The position numbers and the translations under genes are program-made. From the NCBI RefSeq assembly GCF_010091925.1, contig NZ_WVID01000023.1, positions 29,400-93,399 on the forward strand: DNA of 64,000 bases, read 5' to 3'. This DNA is from Nostoc sp. B(2019). Lineage in GTDB: Bacteria > Cyanobacteriota > Cyanobacteriia > Cyanobacteriales > Nostocaceae. Below the pieces are notes generated by a model that worked only from the letters and a program-made list of their open reading frames with translations, was not told where the DNA came from and did not search any database. How positions within the stretch are numbered: the stretch's first letter is position 1; every line of letters starts with the position of its first letter. Positions 35,324-44,603 of this stretch are shown one piece after another.

Positions 35324-36421
35324 ATGAACCCACGTAATAGTGAAGTTTGTTTGCTCTACTCCGAATCTGACAAAGCTATAGCAAATCTACTGGAAGATGC
35401 TTTAAACTACTACAGTATTGATATTTGGAAAACCCAAAATATTTCAATCGGCAGTAAAATTATAAGTGAAACTGTCCAGGTATTAGATAAAGCTAAATTC
35501 GTTATAGTTTTATGGTCAAATAATTCTATTAAATCTGCTTTGTTAAAAGACTTAGCTTCGGAAGCAAAAAGAAATAAAAAGGTACTAATTCCTGTCCTAA
35601 TTCAAGGTGTTAGAATCCCTGGTGAATTTCTAGATATCCAACCAGCCAATCTCGTAGGTTGGGATGGAGATCATGAAAACGAGCAAATTGTGAAACTTTG
35701 GAGGCTCATCCAAGACAAAGTTTTAAAATACCGCAGTAAAAAAGTAGGATTTAATCAATTTATCACTATTTTTAGTCTTGTTTTAACAGGTATAGGTGTA
35801 ATATTGACTATTACAACTCCAGAAGTTAGAGGTTTTTTAAAACTACAATGCCCTGAAAATTTATCTTCTGGAACTACTCCACAAATACCCTCTGAAACTA
35901 GTTTACCAAATCCTATTCAAACAATACCTACACCTCAATCTACTATTGAAAATCCTCTACCCAATTCAACTCCTACACCTATACTCAATGACCAAGGTGA
36001 CTCAACTCCTCAAAAAGAAAAACCACCTCAAAAAACTGTCGAAGTAGAAGGGTTTATTTTTAAACTTCAAAGTTGTAAAAAATCAAATCAAAACGTCAAA
36101 TGTGATGTATTGATCACAAATACTCTTAAAGACAGAGAGCTTAGGTTATATGCTAACTATACCACTGATTACAGAAGTAAATTTTTGGATATGGAAGGTC
36201 TCACATATATTGCTGAATCAATTGAAATTGATGCAGTGAAAGTCCCTTATTACACTAGTACACAATTTATCCAAAATGCTAATGTTAAGCTGAGTGTCAA
36301 TTTTGTAGAGATTCCTTCACAAATCAATCAAATACAAGTCCTTAACATTGCAGCAAATGCACTTACATCATCTAAACCACTAAAAGGTATTCAGTTTCGT
36401 AACATCATATTATCCAAATAA
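35324..36421 (+). CDS. Membrane-anchored TIR-domain protein, catalytic Glu apparently missing
   Basis: 365 residues: TIR domain (about 5-135: VCLLYSESDKAIANLLEDAL, IWKTQNISIGSKI, FVIVLWSNNSIKS, VLIPVLIQGVRIPGEFLDIQ, NLVGWDGD), one membrane segment (about 146-164), a Pro/Thr/Ser-rich linker (181-238) and a C-terminal all-beta-like domain (239-365) with Cys251 and Cys260. In related bacterial TIR domains the segment reads S-x-W-V-R-x-E-A; here it is SALLKDLASEA, placing Leu77 where the NADase glutamate is expected. It may be a scaffold or a sensor with its beta domain outside the cytoplasm. Base composition is more AT-rich than the neighbours by eye. It stands alone. Confidence 0.83.
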   Translation: MNPRNSEVCLLYSESDKAIANLLEDALNYYSIDIWKTQNISIGSKIISETVQVLDKAKFVIVLWSNNSIKSALLKDLASEAKRNKKVLIPVLIQGVRIPGEFLDIQPANLVGWDGDHENEQIVKLWRLIQDKVLKYRSKKVGFNQFITIFSLVLTGIGVILTITTPEVRGFLKLQCPENLSSGTTPQIPSETSLPNPIQTIPTPQSTIENPLPNSTPTPILNDQGDSTPQKEKPPQKTVEVEGFIFKLQSCKKSNQNVKCDVLITNTLKDRELRLYANYTTDYRSKFLDMEGLTYIAESIEIDAVKVPYYTSTQFIQNANVKLSVNFVEIPSQINQIQVLNIAANALTSSKPLKGIQFRNIILSK

Positions 36422-36471
36422 TCGGTAATGGGTACTTAGTCTTTCTAATTACCAATTACCAATTACCTGCA

Positions 36472-36876
36472 TTAAATCTCTGCTGGTAAAGGTTCCCAAA
36501 CTTCCCCATACTGCTCTCTTAGAGCTTGCCAAGCTTCTACTTGACCTGGTTCATATTCTCCTGGTTTACCCCATTGCAAAAATAGACTTAAAGCAGGTTC
36601 CTGTTTATCATCTAAAAACCGGATGGCATAAGTTGTAAAGTTACCCCTTTTCGCTTCACCTGTTTCAAATTTCACTTGAGTAATTCTATCCATATTCAAG
36701 TGAAACTCAAAGCCTTCGGTATGCATATTTGCATATTTACCTTTAGGCAATTCTGCATAAAATAACTTTTCTACTTTACCTCGTGCTTCTAATACAGCAG
36801 CGCTGCTGGTGACAATTAGACGTAAAGTCCCAAGATTCTCACAAGCTTCTAAAAACTCTTTCAAAGTATTGCTCAT
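36472..36876 (-). CDS. ChuX/HutX-like heme-utilisation family protein
   Basis: A 134-residue protein with the ChuX/HutX/HemS-like fold: LKEFLEACENLGTLRLIVTS, GKYANMHTEGFEFHLNMDRI, VKFETGEAKRGNFTTYAIRF and DDKQEPALSLFLQWG. Relatives bind or degrade heme, or act as heme carriers. No dedicated heme-uptake genes are nearby, so the substrate is uncertain. Cytoplasmic. The upstream gap has tandem heptamers (36924-36956). Confidence 0.75.
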   Translation of the reverse strand: MSNTLKEFLEACENLGTLRLIVTSSAAVLEARGKVEKLFYAELPKGKYANMHTEGFEFHLNMDRITQVKFETGEAKRGNFTTYAIRFLDDKQEPALSLFLQWGKPGEYEPGQVEAWQALREQYGEVWEPLPAEI

Positions 36877-36923
36877 AACTAGTTGTCCTTTGTTATTTGT
36901 CTATTGTCGGTTGTTAGTTTTTT

Positions 36924-36956
36924 ACTAATGACCAATAACCAATGACTAATGACTAA
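36924..36956. repeat. Short tandem heptamer-type repeat (STRR-like)
   Basis: Runs of ACTAATGACC/ACCAATGACT units. This is the class of short tandemly repeated sequences known from heterocystous cyanobacteria; other stretches are at 43853-43884 and 56947-56989. Confidence 0.75.
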
Positions 36957-36960
36957 ATAT

Positions 36961-37914
36961 CTATTTTTCGTACTGTTCATAAGCAGCAACAATACGCTGA
37001 ACTAAAGGATGACGTACGACATCTTTTTGAGAAAATTCGCAAAAGGTAATGCCTTCAACGTGTTTTAAAACTTGTAAGGCTACTACTAAGCCTGATTGCT
37101 GGTGAAGTGGCAAATCGGTTTGTGTCATGTCACCCGTAATCACCATTCGAGAACGGAAACCCAAACGAGTTAAAACCATTTTCATCTGGGCGGGTGTAGT
37201 ATTTTGAGCTTCATCCACAATCACAAAAGCGTTATTAAGGGTGCGTCCCCGCATATAGGCCAGTGGCGCAACTTCAATTACACCGCGTTCTATTAAATTA
37301 GGGATTTTTTCAGGATCGATGAATTCATTGATGGCGTCGTATAGTGGACGCAGATAAGGATTAACTTTCTGCTGCAAGTCTCCAGGCAAAAAACCGAGTT
37401 TTTCACCAGCTTCGACGGCAGGACGAGTTAAAATTAGCTTTTCAAATTGGTTGGCTAGGAGTGCTTGCACGGCGACGACAACAGCAAGGTAAGTCTTACC
37501 AGTACCGGCGGGCCCAACGCCAAAGGTGAGGTCACGCTTACGTATGGCGTCGATATATTGACGTTGACGAAAGGTTTTGGCACGAATTTCTTCGCCTCGA
37601 CGAGTTTTGGCGAGGACATCTCGCTGTAACTCTTGTAGTTCTTCTTGCCGATCGCTATCTAAAGCTTGACGGGCTGTTAAAATATCAGCACTGGAGATCG
37701 TATTGCCTTTGACCCAGATATCTTTAAGCGATCGCACTAATTGAGAAGCCAGATCAATTTGCTTTTGGCTACCTGAAATGAGTAATTCTTGACCGCGTAG
37801 TACTAAGCTAGCTCCTGTTTGCCGAGATAGCATTTTCAGATTTTCTTCTCCATCTCCCGCTAGAGCGATCGCACTGGGAATGTTAGGCAGCTGAATTGTT
37901 AAGGCATCTGCCAT
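36961..37914 (-). CDS. phoH: PhoH-like P-loop ATPase
   Basis: About 317 residues. An N-terminal KH-like region (about 1-85) precedes a PhoH ATPase domain with Walker A VGPAGTGKTYLAV, the PAVEAGEKLGFLPGDLQQKV segment, NAFVIVDEAQNTTP as Walker B and VITGDMTQTDLP. PhoH proteins are linked to RNA metabolism, often with ybeY and KH proteins; biochemical role is unsettled. An earlier in-frame ATG at 37992 would add 26 residues (KLRFCAMPERYSPL...); the start at 37914 (ADALTIQLPN) fits the family better. It lies downstream of the KH and rpsP genes in the same direction. Confidence 0.92.
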   Translation of the reverse strand: MADALTIQLPNIPSAIALAGDGEENLKMLSRQTGASLVLRGQELLISGSQKQIDLASQLVRSLKDIWVKGNTISSADILTARQALDSDRQEELQELQRDVLAKTRRGEEIRAKTFRQRQYIDAIRKRDLTFGVGPAGTGKTYLAVVVAVQALLANQFEKLILTRPAVEAGEKLGFLPGDLQQKVNPYLRPLYDAINEFIDPEKIPNLIERGVIEVAPLAYMRGRTLNNAFVIVDEAQNTTPAQMKMVLTRLGFRSRMVITGDMTQTDLPLHQQSGLVVALQVLKHVEGITFCEFSQKDVVRHPLVQRIVAAYEQYEK

Positions 37915-38174
37915 AGTATTTTTTAATTCGTTAGCTGTAGTTCTTGACAAAGGTGAATATCTTTCTGGCATGGCGCAAAAGCGCAATTTCACTTAATTTT
38001 TGTAATTAATTTATACTAGTATAAATTACAATTTTCTTAATAGACTTGGAAAAATAGAGACGCTATTAATTGCGCCTCTACCTTGTGTAGGTTTGATCTA
38101 AAAATGCTTTCAAACCTTCAGAAGTTCACAGAGGAAGTATCCGCAACCGCTCAGACTTCTTCTGCATTTTTAAC

Positions 38175-38606
38175 CTAGCGAGAACGAGGTTTAACAACAG
38201 GTCTACTAGGCCCGTTTCCACGTTCTTCTCTCGTTTTTAGCGGTGGCGATCGGTCTTCCTGGTCTTCATCAAAAGACATACCCTCCCGACCAGGAGTAGT
38301 ACTGCCGTAAATGTCCAGGTATACTGACTGTCCAGCAAGTTCTGCCGCAGCGGCAATTACTGTACGAATCGCCTGAATATTGCGTCCCCCTCGACCAAAA
38401 ACTTTCCCTTTATCTGTGCTATCAAAAGCAATGCGAACCCAAGCCCGTTTGAGGGTGTGAGAAATTTCACAATCGACGCTTAAAGTTTCTGGAGATTCTA
38501 GAAACGGCTGCATCAAGAAGAGTACTAGTCCAACATAGTTGGGACTATCTGTTGGGGATTGTGTTTCGACGTTAGGATGCGGTGGCACTGACCTGTTCAA
38601 AAACAT
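38175..38606 (-). CDS. KH-domain RNA-binding protein (KhpA type)
   Basis: 143 residues with one KH domain (about 24-100) whose GxxG loop is GRGGRNIQA; the flanking helix [20 protein letters not shown] is typical. The N-terminal 23 residues and the charged C-terminal tail ([14 protein letters not shown]) are cyanobacterial additions. KhpA binds RNA, often with KhpB/Jag. Its start lies 35 nt inside the end of rpsP, implying coupling; rpsP-khpA is a widely conserved pair. Confidence 0.9.
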   Translation of the reverse strand: MFLNRSVPPHPNVETQSPTDSPNYVGLVLFLMQPFLESPETLSVDCEISHTLKRAWVRIAFDSTDKGKVFGRGGRNIQAIRTVIAAAAELAGQSVYLDIYGSTTPGREGMSFDEDQEDRSPPLKTREERGNGPSRPVVKPRSR

Positions 38607-38829
38607 TAGCTTTTACTAGGATGCGACGGACGGTGTCAGTGGGTTGAGCGCCTTGTTGGAGTCGCTTGACGATACCGGGAACGTCTAATCGCACTTCATC
38701 GGTTCTGGGATTGTAGAATCCCAACTCTTCTAAGGGACGACCATCGCGGCGTGCGAGACTGTTAATAGCGATAATGCGGTAACTTGCTTCCCGTTTTTTA
38801 CCGTATCGCTTCAAGCGCAGTTTGATCAT
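38572..38829 (-). CDS. rpsP: 30S ribosomal protein S16
   Basis: An 85-residue small-subunit protein: [40 protein letters not shown] and [18 protein letters not shown] are diagnostic. It is part of a conserved ffh-rpsP-khpA series on the minus strand, and its 3' end overlaps the KH gene. Confidence 0.98.
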   Translation of the reverse strand: MIKLRLKRYGKKREASYRIIAINSLARRDGRPLEELGFYNPRTDEVRLDVPGIVKRLQQGAQPTDTVRRILVKANVFEQVSATAS

Positions 38830-38929
38830 GGTTAAAGAATCATTCTCCTATTGTATTGGTAATTTAGTTAGCATCTATCTTGATGTTGAAATGCTAATTT
38901 TAGCACTTGCCTAGCATTCACTGCTATTA

Positions 38930-38959
38930 GTCAAGAGTCAAGAGTCCAAAGTCCAAAGT
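38930..38959. repeat. Short tandem repeat between ffh and rpsP
   Basis: GTCAAGAGTCAAGAGTCCAA-type heptamer runs, immediately after the ffh stop. Same class as the AATGAC heptamers elsewhere; a similar GAGTCAAGAGTCAAGAGT run lies at 53697-53713. Confidence 0.7.
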
Positions 38960-38973
38960 TTTTTGACCAATGA

Positions 38974-40440
38974 CTAAAGATTGCCGAAACCTTTTTTCTT
39001 TTTATCTTTCTTTTTCTTTTTTGTGCTTGCTGCGCTGGTGTTGTAACCGCGCCATCCAGGGGCAGCCGGACGATTACCTGCGCCTCCTGCGAAGGCATTG
39101 CCCATACCGCCGCCGCCAAACATTCCCGGCATTCCAGGAAAGCCACCTTGACCCATTTGCTGCATAAGCGATCGCATTTTTTGGAAATCAGCCACGAGTT
39201 TGCTGACATCCGCCTCTCGATAACCAGAGCCAGAAGCAATTCGCCGTCTGCGACTAGGAGAACTCGACAATAAATCGGGGTCTTGGCGTTCTTGGCGAGT
39301 CATGGAATTAATCATCGCTTCACAACGCTTAAGCTGGGTTTCTCCCTGCTTGAGTTGGTCATCTGACAGCTTGTTCATCCCTGGAATCATCTTCATGATG
39401 CCTCCCAGCGATCCCATGTTCTTTAGCAAGCGCAACTGCTTAAGAAAGTCGGTAAAGTCAAATTTTGCTGACAGGATTTTTTCCTGCATTTGTTCGGCAT
39501 CTGCTAGGTCAATCTCTTCTTGAGCTTTTTCTACCAGAGTCAAAACATCGCCCATTCCGAGAATCCGCGACGCCATGCGATCGGGGTAAAACGGTTGTAG
39601 TGCTTCGACTTTCTCGCCCACGCCCACAAACTTAATTGGCGCTCCCGAAATTTGACGCACTGATAGCGCTGCACCACCACGGCTATCACCATCTAGCTTG
39701 GTGAGAATCGCCCCAGTAATTCCTATTTGCTCGTGAAATGTGCGGGTAAGATTGGCTGCTTCTTGACCTGTCATGGAGTCCACCACTAACAAAGTTTCGT
39801 GGGGTTGGACGGTTTCTTTGATGCGGGCTAATTCCGCCATCATGTCTTCGTCAATTTGCAGGCGACCAGCGGTATCTATAATGACTGTGTTGACGCCTTC
39901 TGCTCTGCCGCGCTCCACACCTTGCCGAGCAATTTCTACTGGGTCAGCGTCGCTTCCCAGCTCAAATACTGGCACGTCAATTTGCTTACCTAATGTCACC
40001 AACTGATCAATAGCTGCTGGACGATACACGTCTGTTGCTACCAATAAGCAACTGCGATCCAGTTTACGTAGATGTAAGGCTAACTTGGCGGTAGCTGTGG
40101 TTTTACCAGTACCCTGCAACCCAGCCATCAGCACAACAGTGGGTTGCTCCTCTGCTTGTGCTAGGGGAACATTCTCTTCCCCCATCACCTGCACCAGTTC
40201 ATCATGAACAATTTTGATGAATTGTTGATCAGGTCGCACGCCAGAGATGACTTCGGCTCCCTGTGCCTTGGTTTCGACTTCGGTAATAAAATCTTTGACT
40301 ACCTGGAGATTGACATCTGCTTCCAACAAGGCGCGGCGCACTTCCCGCAAAGCGTCTTGAATGTTGGATTGAGAAATTTTGTCCTGTCCCCGCAGTTTCT
40401 TCCAGGCGGCTTCTAAACGGTCAGATAGTGCATCAAACAT
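38974..40440 (-). CDS. ffh: Signal recognition particle protein Ffh
   Basis: A 488-residue SRP54 GTPase that delivers ribosomes carrying membrane proteins. N domain (1-90), G domain with G1 GLQGTGKTTATAKLA, DTAGRLQIDEDMM, TKLDGDSRGG and GVGEKVEALQPF, and the Met-rich M domain from about 320 (KMIPGMNKL, SRRRRIASGSG). The C-terminal tail is Gly/Met-rich then a Lys cluster (KKKKKDKKKKG). Length is normal for cyanobacteria. Confidence 0.98.
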   Translation of the reverse strand: MFDALSDRLEAAWKKLRGQDKISQSNIQDALREVRRALLEADVNLQVVKDFITEVETKAQGAEVISGVRPDQQFIKIVHDELVQVMGEENVPLAQAEEQPTVVLMAGLQGTGKTTATAKLALHLRKLDRSCLLVATDVYRPAAIDQLVTLGKQIDVPVFELGSDADPVEIARQGVERGRAEGVNTVIIDTAGRLQIDEDMMAELARIKETVQPHETLLVVDSMTGQEAANLTRTFHEQIGITGAILTKLDGDSRGGAALSVRQISGAPIKFVGVGEKVEALQPFYPDRMASRILGMGDVLTLVEKAQEEIDLADAEQMQEKILSAKFDFTDFLKQLRLLKNMGSLGGIMKMIPGMNKLSDDQLKQGETQLKRCEAMINSMTRQERQDPDLLSSSPSRRRRIASGSGYREADVSKLVADFQKMRSLMQQMGQGGFPGMPGMFGGGGMGNAFAGGAGNRPAAPGWRGYNTSAASTKKKKKDKKKKGFGNL

Positions 40441-40672
40441 AATTCAGTTACAGGTAGTTAGCCAGTGAGAAAGCCCGAATCACCGATAAATGCGATTCAG
40501 AATTTCCGGTAGAGTTCAAACTTGCTATTTACCAGCTTAGTAGTTTTTACTCCGAGTGTAGCAACTGGATACTTATCTCTATTTATGTGTGTACCGTCCT
40601 TTGCGTATCGATTTTAATTGCTGAGAGCTTGATCTCTACCATCTCATCGTTTGTATAGTCGATGATGTTAAG

Positions 40673-41152
40673 TCATTTAGTCTTAGAACTATTATTGTCT
40701 CTGTTAGCTGCAAAATAGAAACCGAGAGCACTACCAATCAAAGTAACTTGAGAAGTCCAAATTAAAGTAATAAGTTCTTTACTGGCCTTTCCTTCTTCTT
40801 CATTTTTGACAACATAAATGAAGGCTGAATCGCCCAATTTAACTACGTTTTTATCCTCATTTTGCTCTTTACTTTTTTCACTTGGTACTACAAAAGGAAG
40901 CAAAAGAGGAGCAGAAACGAAAGCTAAAACTAAAATTTGGGTCAGACATATGCTCAGAAATAGTGCAAGAGAGAGAAAGGTACGAGTGCTTTCTCGCCAC
41001 CGTTCTCCATCGAAAACTTTAGTTTCTGGAGAACGATAATCACTTTGTCTGTCTTCAGTTTTGGTAACTGAATCTAAATCTGGCACATTGGTAGAACCAC
41101 AGTCTGCACTCGTACCTGAATTTTCATCTAAATCACTTGGATTCGGAACCAC
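40673..41152 (-). CDS. Small two-helix membrane protein, unknown
   Basis: 159 residues. An acidic soluble N-terminus (1-55) is followed by a membrane segment (about 58-85: LALFLSICLTQILVLAFVSA), a charged stretch rich in Lys and Glu (SEKSKEQNEDKNVVK) and a second segment near 128-148 (WTSQVTLIGSALGFYFAA). Starts with GTG. It is 9 bp downstream of the small RHH-like gene, so the two form an operon. I do not recognise the family; small holin-like or signal-anchoring proteins look similar. Confidence 0.7.
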   Translation of the reverse strand: MVPNPSDLDENSGTSADCGSTNVPDLDSVTKTEDRQSDYRSPETKVFDGERWRESTRTFLSLALFLSICLTQILVLAFVSAPLLLPFVVPSEKSKEQNEDKNVVKLGDSAFIYVVKNEEEGKASKELITLIWTSQVTLIGSALGFYFAANRDNNSSKTK

Positions 41153-41161
41153 AAAGTTTAC

Positions 41162-41392
41162 CTAAATAAAAACCACTTGCTTGGTTGTACCATTTGGTTC
41201 TTGAATAAGGACTTTTGCTTCCTTGTTAACAGCTTCCCTTCTTAAAAAGTCCTCTGTTGCAATTGCTTTACGTAAGGCAGCTGTAGCTGTAATCCCTTGT
41301 TGATCAGCAAGTCGTTTCAGAACGTCAATGGTTTCTGGAGGAAGATTGACAGTAATCTTCTGAAGGGGAGATTTTTGTTTATCTGTGGACAT
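41162..41392 (-). CDS. Small CopG/RHH-like DNA-binding protein
   Basis: About 76 residues: KITVNLPPETIDVLKRLADQ and GITATAALRKAIATEDFL give the strand-helix-helix pattern of ribbon-helix-helix regulators; the last residues form a short beta-like tail. ATG at 41392 or 41395 is preferred, with GGAG 5-8 nt upstream; an ATG further up (41416) would place the ribosome site inside the gene. First gene of an operon with the membrane protein. Confidence 0.75.
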   Translation of the reverse strand: MSTDKQKSPLQKITVNLPPETIDVLKRLADQQGITATAALRKAIATEDFLRREAVNKEAKVLIQEPNGTTKQVVFI

Positions 41393-41713
41393 CATTATTA
41401 CTCCTAAATGCCTCATGAGAGAGCATTAAATCAAATTTTGTAGATATTGGGGATTGCTCCCTAGCTATATTATATCCAATACACCCATACAATATACATA
41501 CTTTTACCATACTTTTGTGCGGCAAAGCTTGAAAGAGCGAGATAGGATGCTAATTGATGGATCAAGGATTTACTATGAGCGATCGCAAAGCCTGTAAAGC
41601 TTGTAATGACTGGCCAACAGTTGCACCTATCCACAAACTGAGACTAACAGCTATAAAGTACAGTGAAAGTAAGAATAGCTATTGTACAGCGAGAGCATAC
41701 ATCACATATCGCT

Positions 41714-42346
41714 ATGATTAGCAACACTCTGATTGAACCCGCAGAAATTATCCACCTCTCAGGTATCAGTTGGCAAACTTATGAGAACTTACTCACTGAG
41801 CTTAATGCTAGTCGCCGTCTCCGACTTACTTACAATCGCGGTACTCTAGAAATCATGGTTCCCTCACCTGAACATGAAAGTTACAAAAAACTTCTGGGTC
41901 GATTTGTCGAAACCATAGCTGAAGAATTAGAAGTTAGAATTGAACCGCTTGGTTCTACTACTTTTAAACGTCCAGAACTTAGTGGAGCCGAACCAGATGA
42001 ATGTTTTTACATTGAAAATATCAATGTAATAAGAGGCAAAAAAAGAATTAATTTGCAGCAAGATCCTCCACCAGATTTAGTAGTAGAAATTGATATTACT
42101 AGTAGTTCTAAGAATCGTTTTGAAGTTTATGCCGATATGGGTGTACCTGAAATCTGGCGATATGATGGCAGTTATTTTAGTATAAATATTTTACAGGATA
42201 AGAAATATATAGCTGTTGAGCAGAGTTTATCATTTCCAAATTTGCCTATTTCAGAAATATCTAATTTTTTACAACAAGTTGGACAAAAAGATTATTTAGA
42301 TTTGGTGAGGGAATTTCGTAACTGGGTCAAAAGCCAAATTCAGTAA
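41714..42346 (+). CDS. Uma2 family endonuclease
   Basis: About 210 residues. Uma2 features: ISWQTYENLLTELNASRRLR, LEIMVPSPEHESYKKLLGRF, AEPDECFYIEN with Asp, DLVVEIDITSSSKNRFEVYA with Glu and the SSSK lysine, and MGVPEIWRYDG. An upstream in-frame ATG (41663) would add 17 residues; MISNTL at 41714 is the more usual beginning. It stands alone. Confidence 0.88.
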   Translation: MISNTLIEPAEIIHLSGISWQTYENLLTELNASRRLRLTYNRGTLEIMVPSPEHESYKKLLGRFVETIAEELEVRIEPLGSTTFKRPELSGAEPDECFYIENINVIRGKKRINLQQDPPPDLVVEIDITSSSKNRFEVYADMGVPEIWRYDGSYFSINILQDKKYIAVEQSLSFPNLPISEISNFLQQVGQKDYLDLVREFRNWVKSQIQ

Positions 42347-42462
42347 AATTAGTTATACCAATTTTCTCAAATCTGGCACATAGATAGAACATCAAGTATG
42401 TGCTTACTTCACAACAAGATTCTCGACTTCTCCAAGAAGTCGAGAATCTGAGCCTTTCGAGA

Positions 42463-43716
42463 CTAATCAGAAGTTGCTCCTTCTAGCCACACTTCCACAT
42501 CATCTGCTAGCAACTTCTGTGCTGCTTCTATCATAGATGCTGCTATATCTTTAAGATCTTCACGATTATTTAAGTAAGTTTTCAACGCTTCCATTGGGTC
42601 GATGCTGCTACTCGCACTCAATTCGGGAATGCGGGGTCGAGCCAACTGACTCACCAATTCTGCTTGAATGGTGTAGGTATGGGCTGTACTTAAAGCAGTA
42701 TGTAGAGAACCACTGTCAATGATATCCATCTGTTCGGAGCGGAGTTTATAAATTAGCCGCACTACAGCATCTTGAATATTATGCTTGGCGATCGCTTTGA
42801 TCAATACGGCTTGCGGATCATCTGCTTTTGAGACATCCACCTCAATTGTGCGGAAAGTCCGAACTGGTAAGGGACAAAACTCCCACTCAGCGCTACCCCG
42901 CTCCAGCTCGATCATTACATAGCCTTTGTCTTCTTTTTCTTCACTAAAGTCTACACGCTCAATACTTCCTGGATAAATCACTGGGGGGTTATTGGATTTA
43001 TTTAGGTTCTGGTGGCGGTGGACATGTCCCAAGGCTACATAGTCAAAACATGGCCGCGTCAGTAAAGATAGGGGTAAAGTAAAGCCTTTACCCACTGCCA
43101 AGAAGCGTTCTGCTCCCAAGCTAGCATTATCAGCCATCAAATGAGCCAAAAGCACTGTAGGCACTTCGGGGTCAAGACGGCGAATTTCTCCTTCTAAGAC
43201 AACTTGCAGACGTTCCGTTAACAGTTGGTTAACTTCCGCCAAAGGCAAACCTTCAGTGTCTTGGCGAGTCATCAGTGTTGAACGGGTTAGCCAGGGGAGG
43301 GTAATTACTTGCATTCCTCCATTACGGGTCTGAATACGGTGAGTAGTTAATGTATCACCAACAACAAAACCTCGCACTCCCAAGGTGCGGTAAATACATA
43401 AACTTGCGCCTCCCAGTCCTTGGGAATGTTGGTCGTGGTTCCCCACTAATAATACTGTCGGAATTTCGGCATCCACTAGACGACGAAACTGGCTGGCAAA
43501 GGCTTGCTGTACATAAGGCGGCGGTGTTGCATCTGGGAAAGCATCGCCACCAAATATCACCAGATCCACTGCATCTGCCAAAGCCCGGTCAATACATCGA
43601 GATAAAGTATTGACAAAATCCTCCAATCGTGTATTCAATCCTGTCTCAGGATTGATGTGTCCGTGGGAGAAACCGCTTCCCATGTGGATGTCGGAGAGAT
43701 GGAGGATTTTAATCAT
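42463..43716 (-). CDS. sbcD: SbcD/Mre11-type DNA repair exonuclease
   Basis: A 417-residue calcineurin-like phosphoesterase of the Mre11/SbcD family that processes DNA ends with SbcC/Rad50. All five motifs are present: HLSDIHMGS (Asp9, His11), IFGGDAFPD, LVGNHDQHS, LLAHLMADN and GHVHRHQN. The capping region follows (DFSEEKEDKGYVMIEL). No SbcC gene is adjacent, although it usually is elsewhere; it may be at another locus. Confidence 0.93.
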   Translation of the reverse strand: MIKILHLSDIHMGSGFSHGHINPETGLNTRLEDFVNTLSRCIDRALADAVDLVIFGGDAFPDATPPPYVQQAFASQFRRLVDAEIPTVLLVGNHDQHSQGLGGASLCIYRTLGVRGFVVGDTLTTHRIQTRNGGMQVITLPWLTRSTLMTRQDTEGLPLAEVNQLLTERLQVVLEGEIRRLDPEVPTVLLAHLMADNASLGAERFLAVGKGFTLPLSLLTRPCFDYVALGHVHRHQNLNKSNNPPVIYPGSIERVDFSEEKEDKGYVMIELERGSAEWEFCPLPVRTFRTIEVDVSKADDPQAVLIKAIAKHNIQDAVVRLIYKLRSEQMDIIDSGSLHTALSTAHTYTIQAELVSQLARPRIPELSASSSIDPMEALKTYLNNREDLKDIAASMIEAAQKLLADDVEVWLEGATSD

Positions 43717-43796
43717 ACTTGTCCTTTGTTCTTTGTCCTTTGTCTAATACTAATGACAAAGCGCAAAGTCTGAGCTAAGGCTTCCTTAGAGCAGAC

Positions 43797-43837
43797 GGCA
43801 GTTCCTTTAAGTGGGGAAACCCCACCAACGGACTGCC
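43797..43837. repeat. Nested inverted repeat
   Basis: Outer arms GGCAGT (43797-43802) and ACTGCC (43832-43837) enclose a perfect inner hairpin GTGGGG-AAA-CCCCAC (43811-43825). A dispersed palindromic repeat between sbcD and cysH; it could also end cysH transcription. Confidence 0.7.
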
Positions 43838-43852
43838 TCAACTTTGTAAGAG

Positions 43853-43884
43853 ATGACTAATGACCACTGACAAATGACTAAATA
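43853..43884. repeat. Short tandem AATGAC-type repeat
   Basis: GATGACTAATGACCACTGACA-like heptamer units just downstream of the cysH stop; same class as at 36.9 and 56.9 kb. Confidence 0.65.
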
Positions 43885-44603
43885 TGAATTCCACATTCAG
43901 TTTTATTACTTCCCCGCCAGCGTCCGGCGCGTTCGTCTTCGCCTTGACCTACTTTGGTGGTGATAGGTTCATCCCCAATGCTGGGATAACCTTGGTCGTG
44001 CAGAGGATTATACATCACTTTGTGTTCAGCTACGTAAACCCAGCTATCTTGGCGTGTCCAGGTGGCAATGGGATTTACTTTCAGCCGACCTTGGTTATCC
44101 AATTCAAATATGGGCATGTTAGCACGGGTTACTGCTTGGTCGCGGCGGCGTCCGGTGATCCAAGCGACAGTGTTGAGTTCGTCTAGACCCCGTTGCAGTG
44201 GTTCAATTTTCGTGATGTGGTGGAATTGGGCGATATCTCTGTCCCAAAGTGCTTCGCCATATTTGGCGTTAAAGGCTTCGCGGGTGTCTACATCTGGAGT
44301 TTTGTATGTTTGCAGATCTAGGTTATAAACTTCTTTGGCTTTGGCAACTAGTTCTAAGCTTTCACGGAAGTGGTGCAAGGTGTCGAGAAATATTACAGGA
44401 ACCGGATGCTTGAGTTCACTGTAAAGAATATGTGTAATTACCATATCATCCACATTAAAGGCGCTAGTTTGCACTAGCCCTGTTGGGATATTCTCTATAG
44501 ACCATGCCAAAATTTCTTTTGGAGTGGCAGTTTCAAATTGCTGATTTAATTGCTCTAGGTCAAAAGCGCTCGTTTGGTTTTGGGATGCCGTGAAAGCTGT
44601 CAT
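43878..44603 (-). CDS. cysH: Phosphoadenylyl-sulfate reductase (thioredoxin type)
   Basis: A 241-residue enzyme that reduces PAPS to sulfite. Motifs: SAFNVDDMVITHIL, PVIFLDTLHHFRES, AWITGRRRDQAVTR and the C-terminal catalytic cysteine in ECGIHI. The Cys-Cys pairs that bind 4Fe-4S in APS reductases are absent, so it should be PAPS-specific. It supplies sulfite to the sulfite reductase at 23.6 kb. Monocistronic by spacing. Confidence 0.95.
   Translation of the reverse strand: MTAFTASQNQTSAFDLEQLNQQFETATPKEILAWSIENIPTGLVQTSAFNVDDMVITHILYSELKHPVPVIFLDTLHHFRESLELVAKAKEVYNLDLQTYKTPDVDTREAFNAKYGEALWDRDIAQFHHITKIEPLQRGLDELNTVAWITGRRRDQAVTRANMPIFELDNQGRLKVNPIATWTRQDSWVYVAEHKVMYNPLHDQGYPSIGDEPITTKVGQGEDERAGRWRGSNKTECGIHI

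Noticed and set aside
38931..39239. 102-codon ORF overlapping the 3' end of ffh
   Set aside because: Entirely explained by ffh in the correct frame; it is the shadow of the Gly/Met-rich and Lys-rich tail.
43878..44603. 4Fe-4S APS reductase instead of PAPS reductase
   Set aside because: The two Cys-Cys pairs needed for the cluster are absent; only the C-terminal ECGIHI cysteine motif is present.
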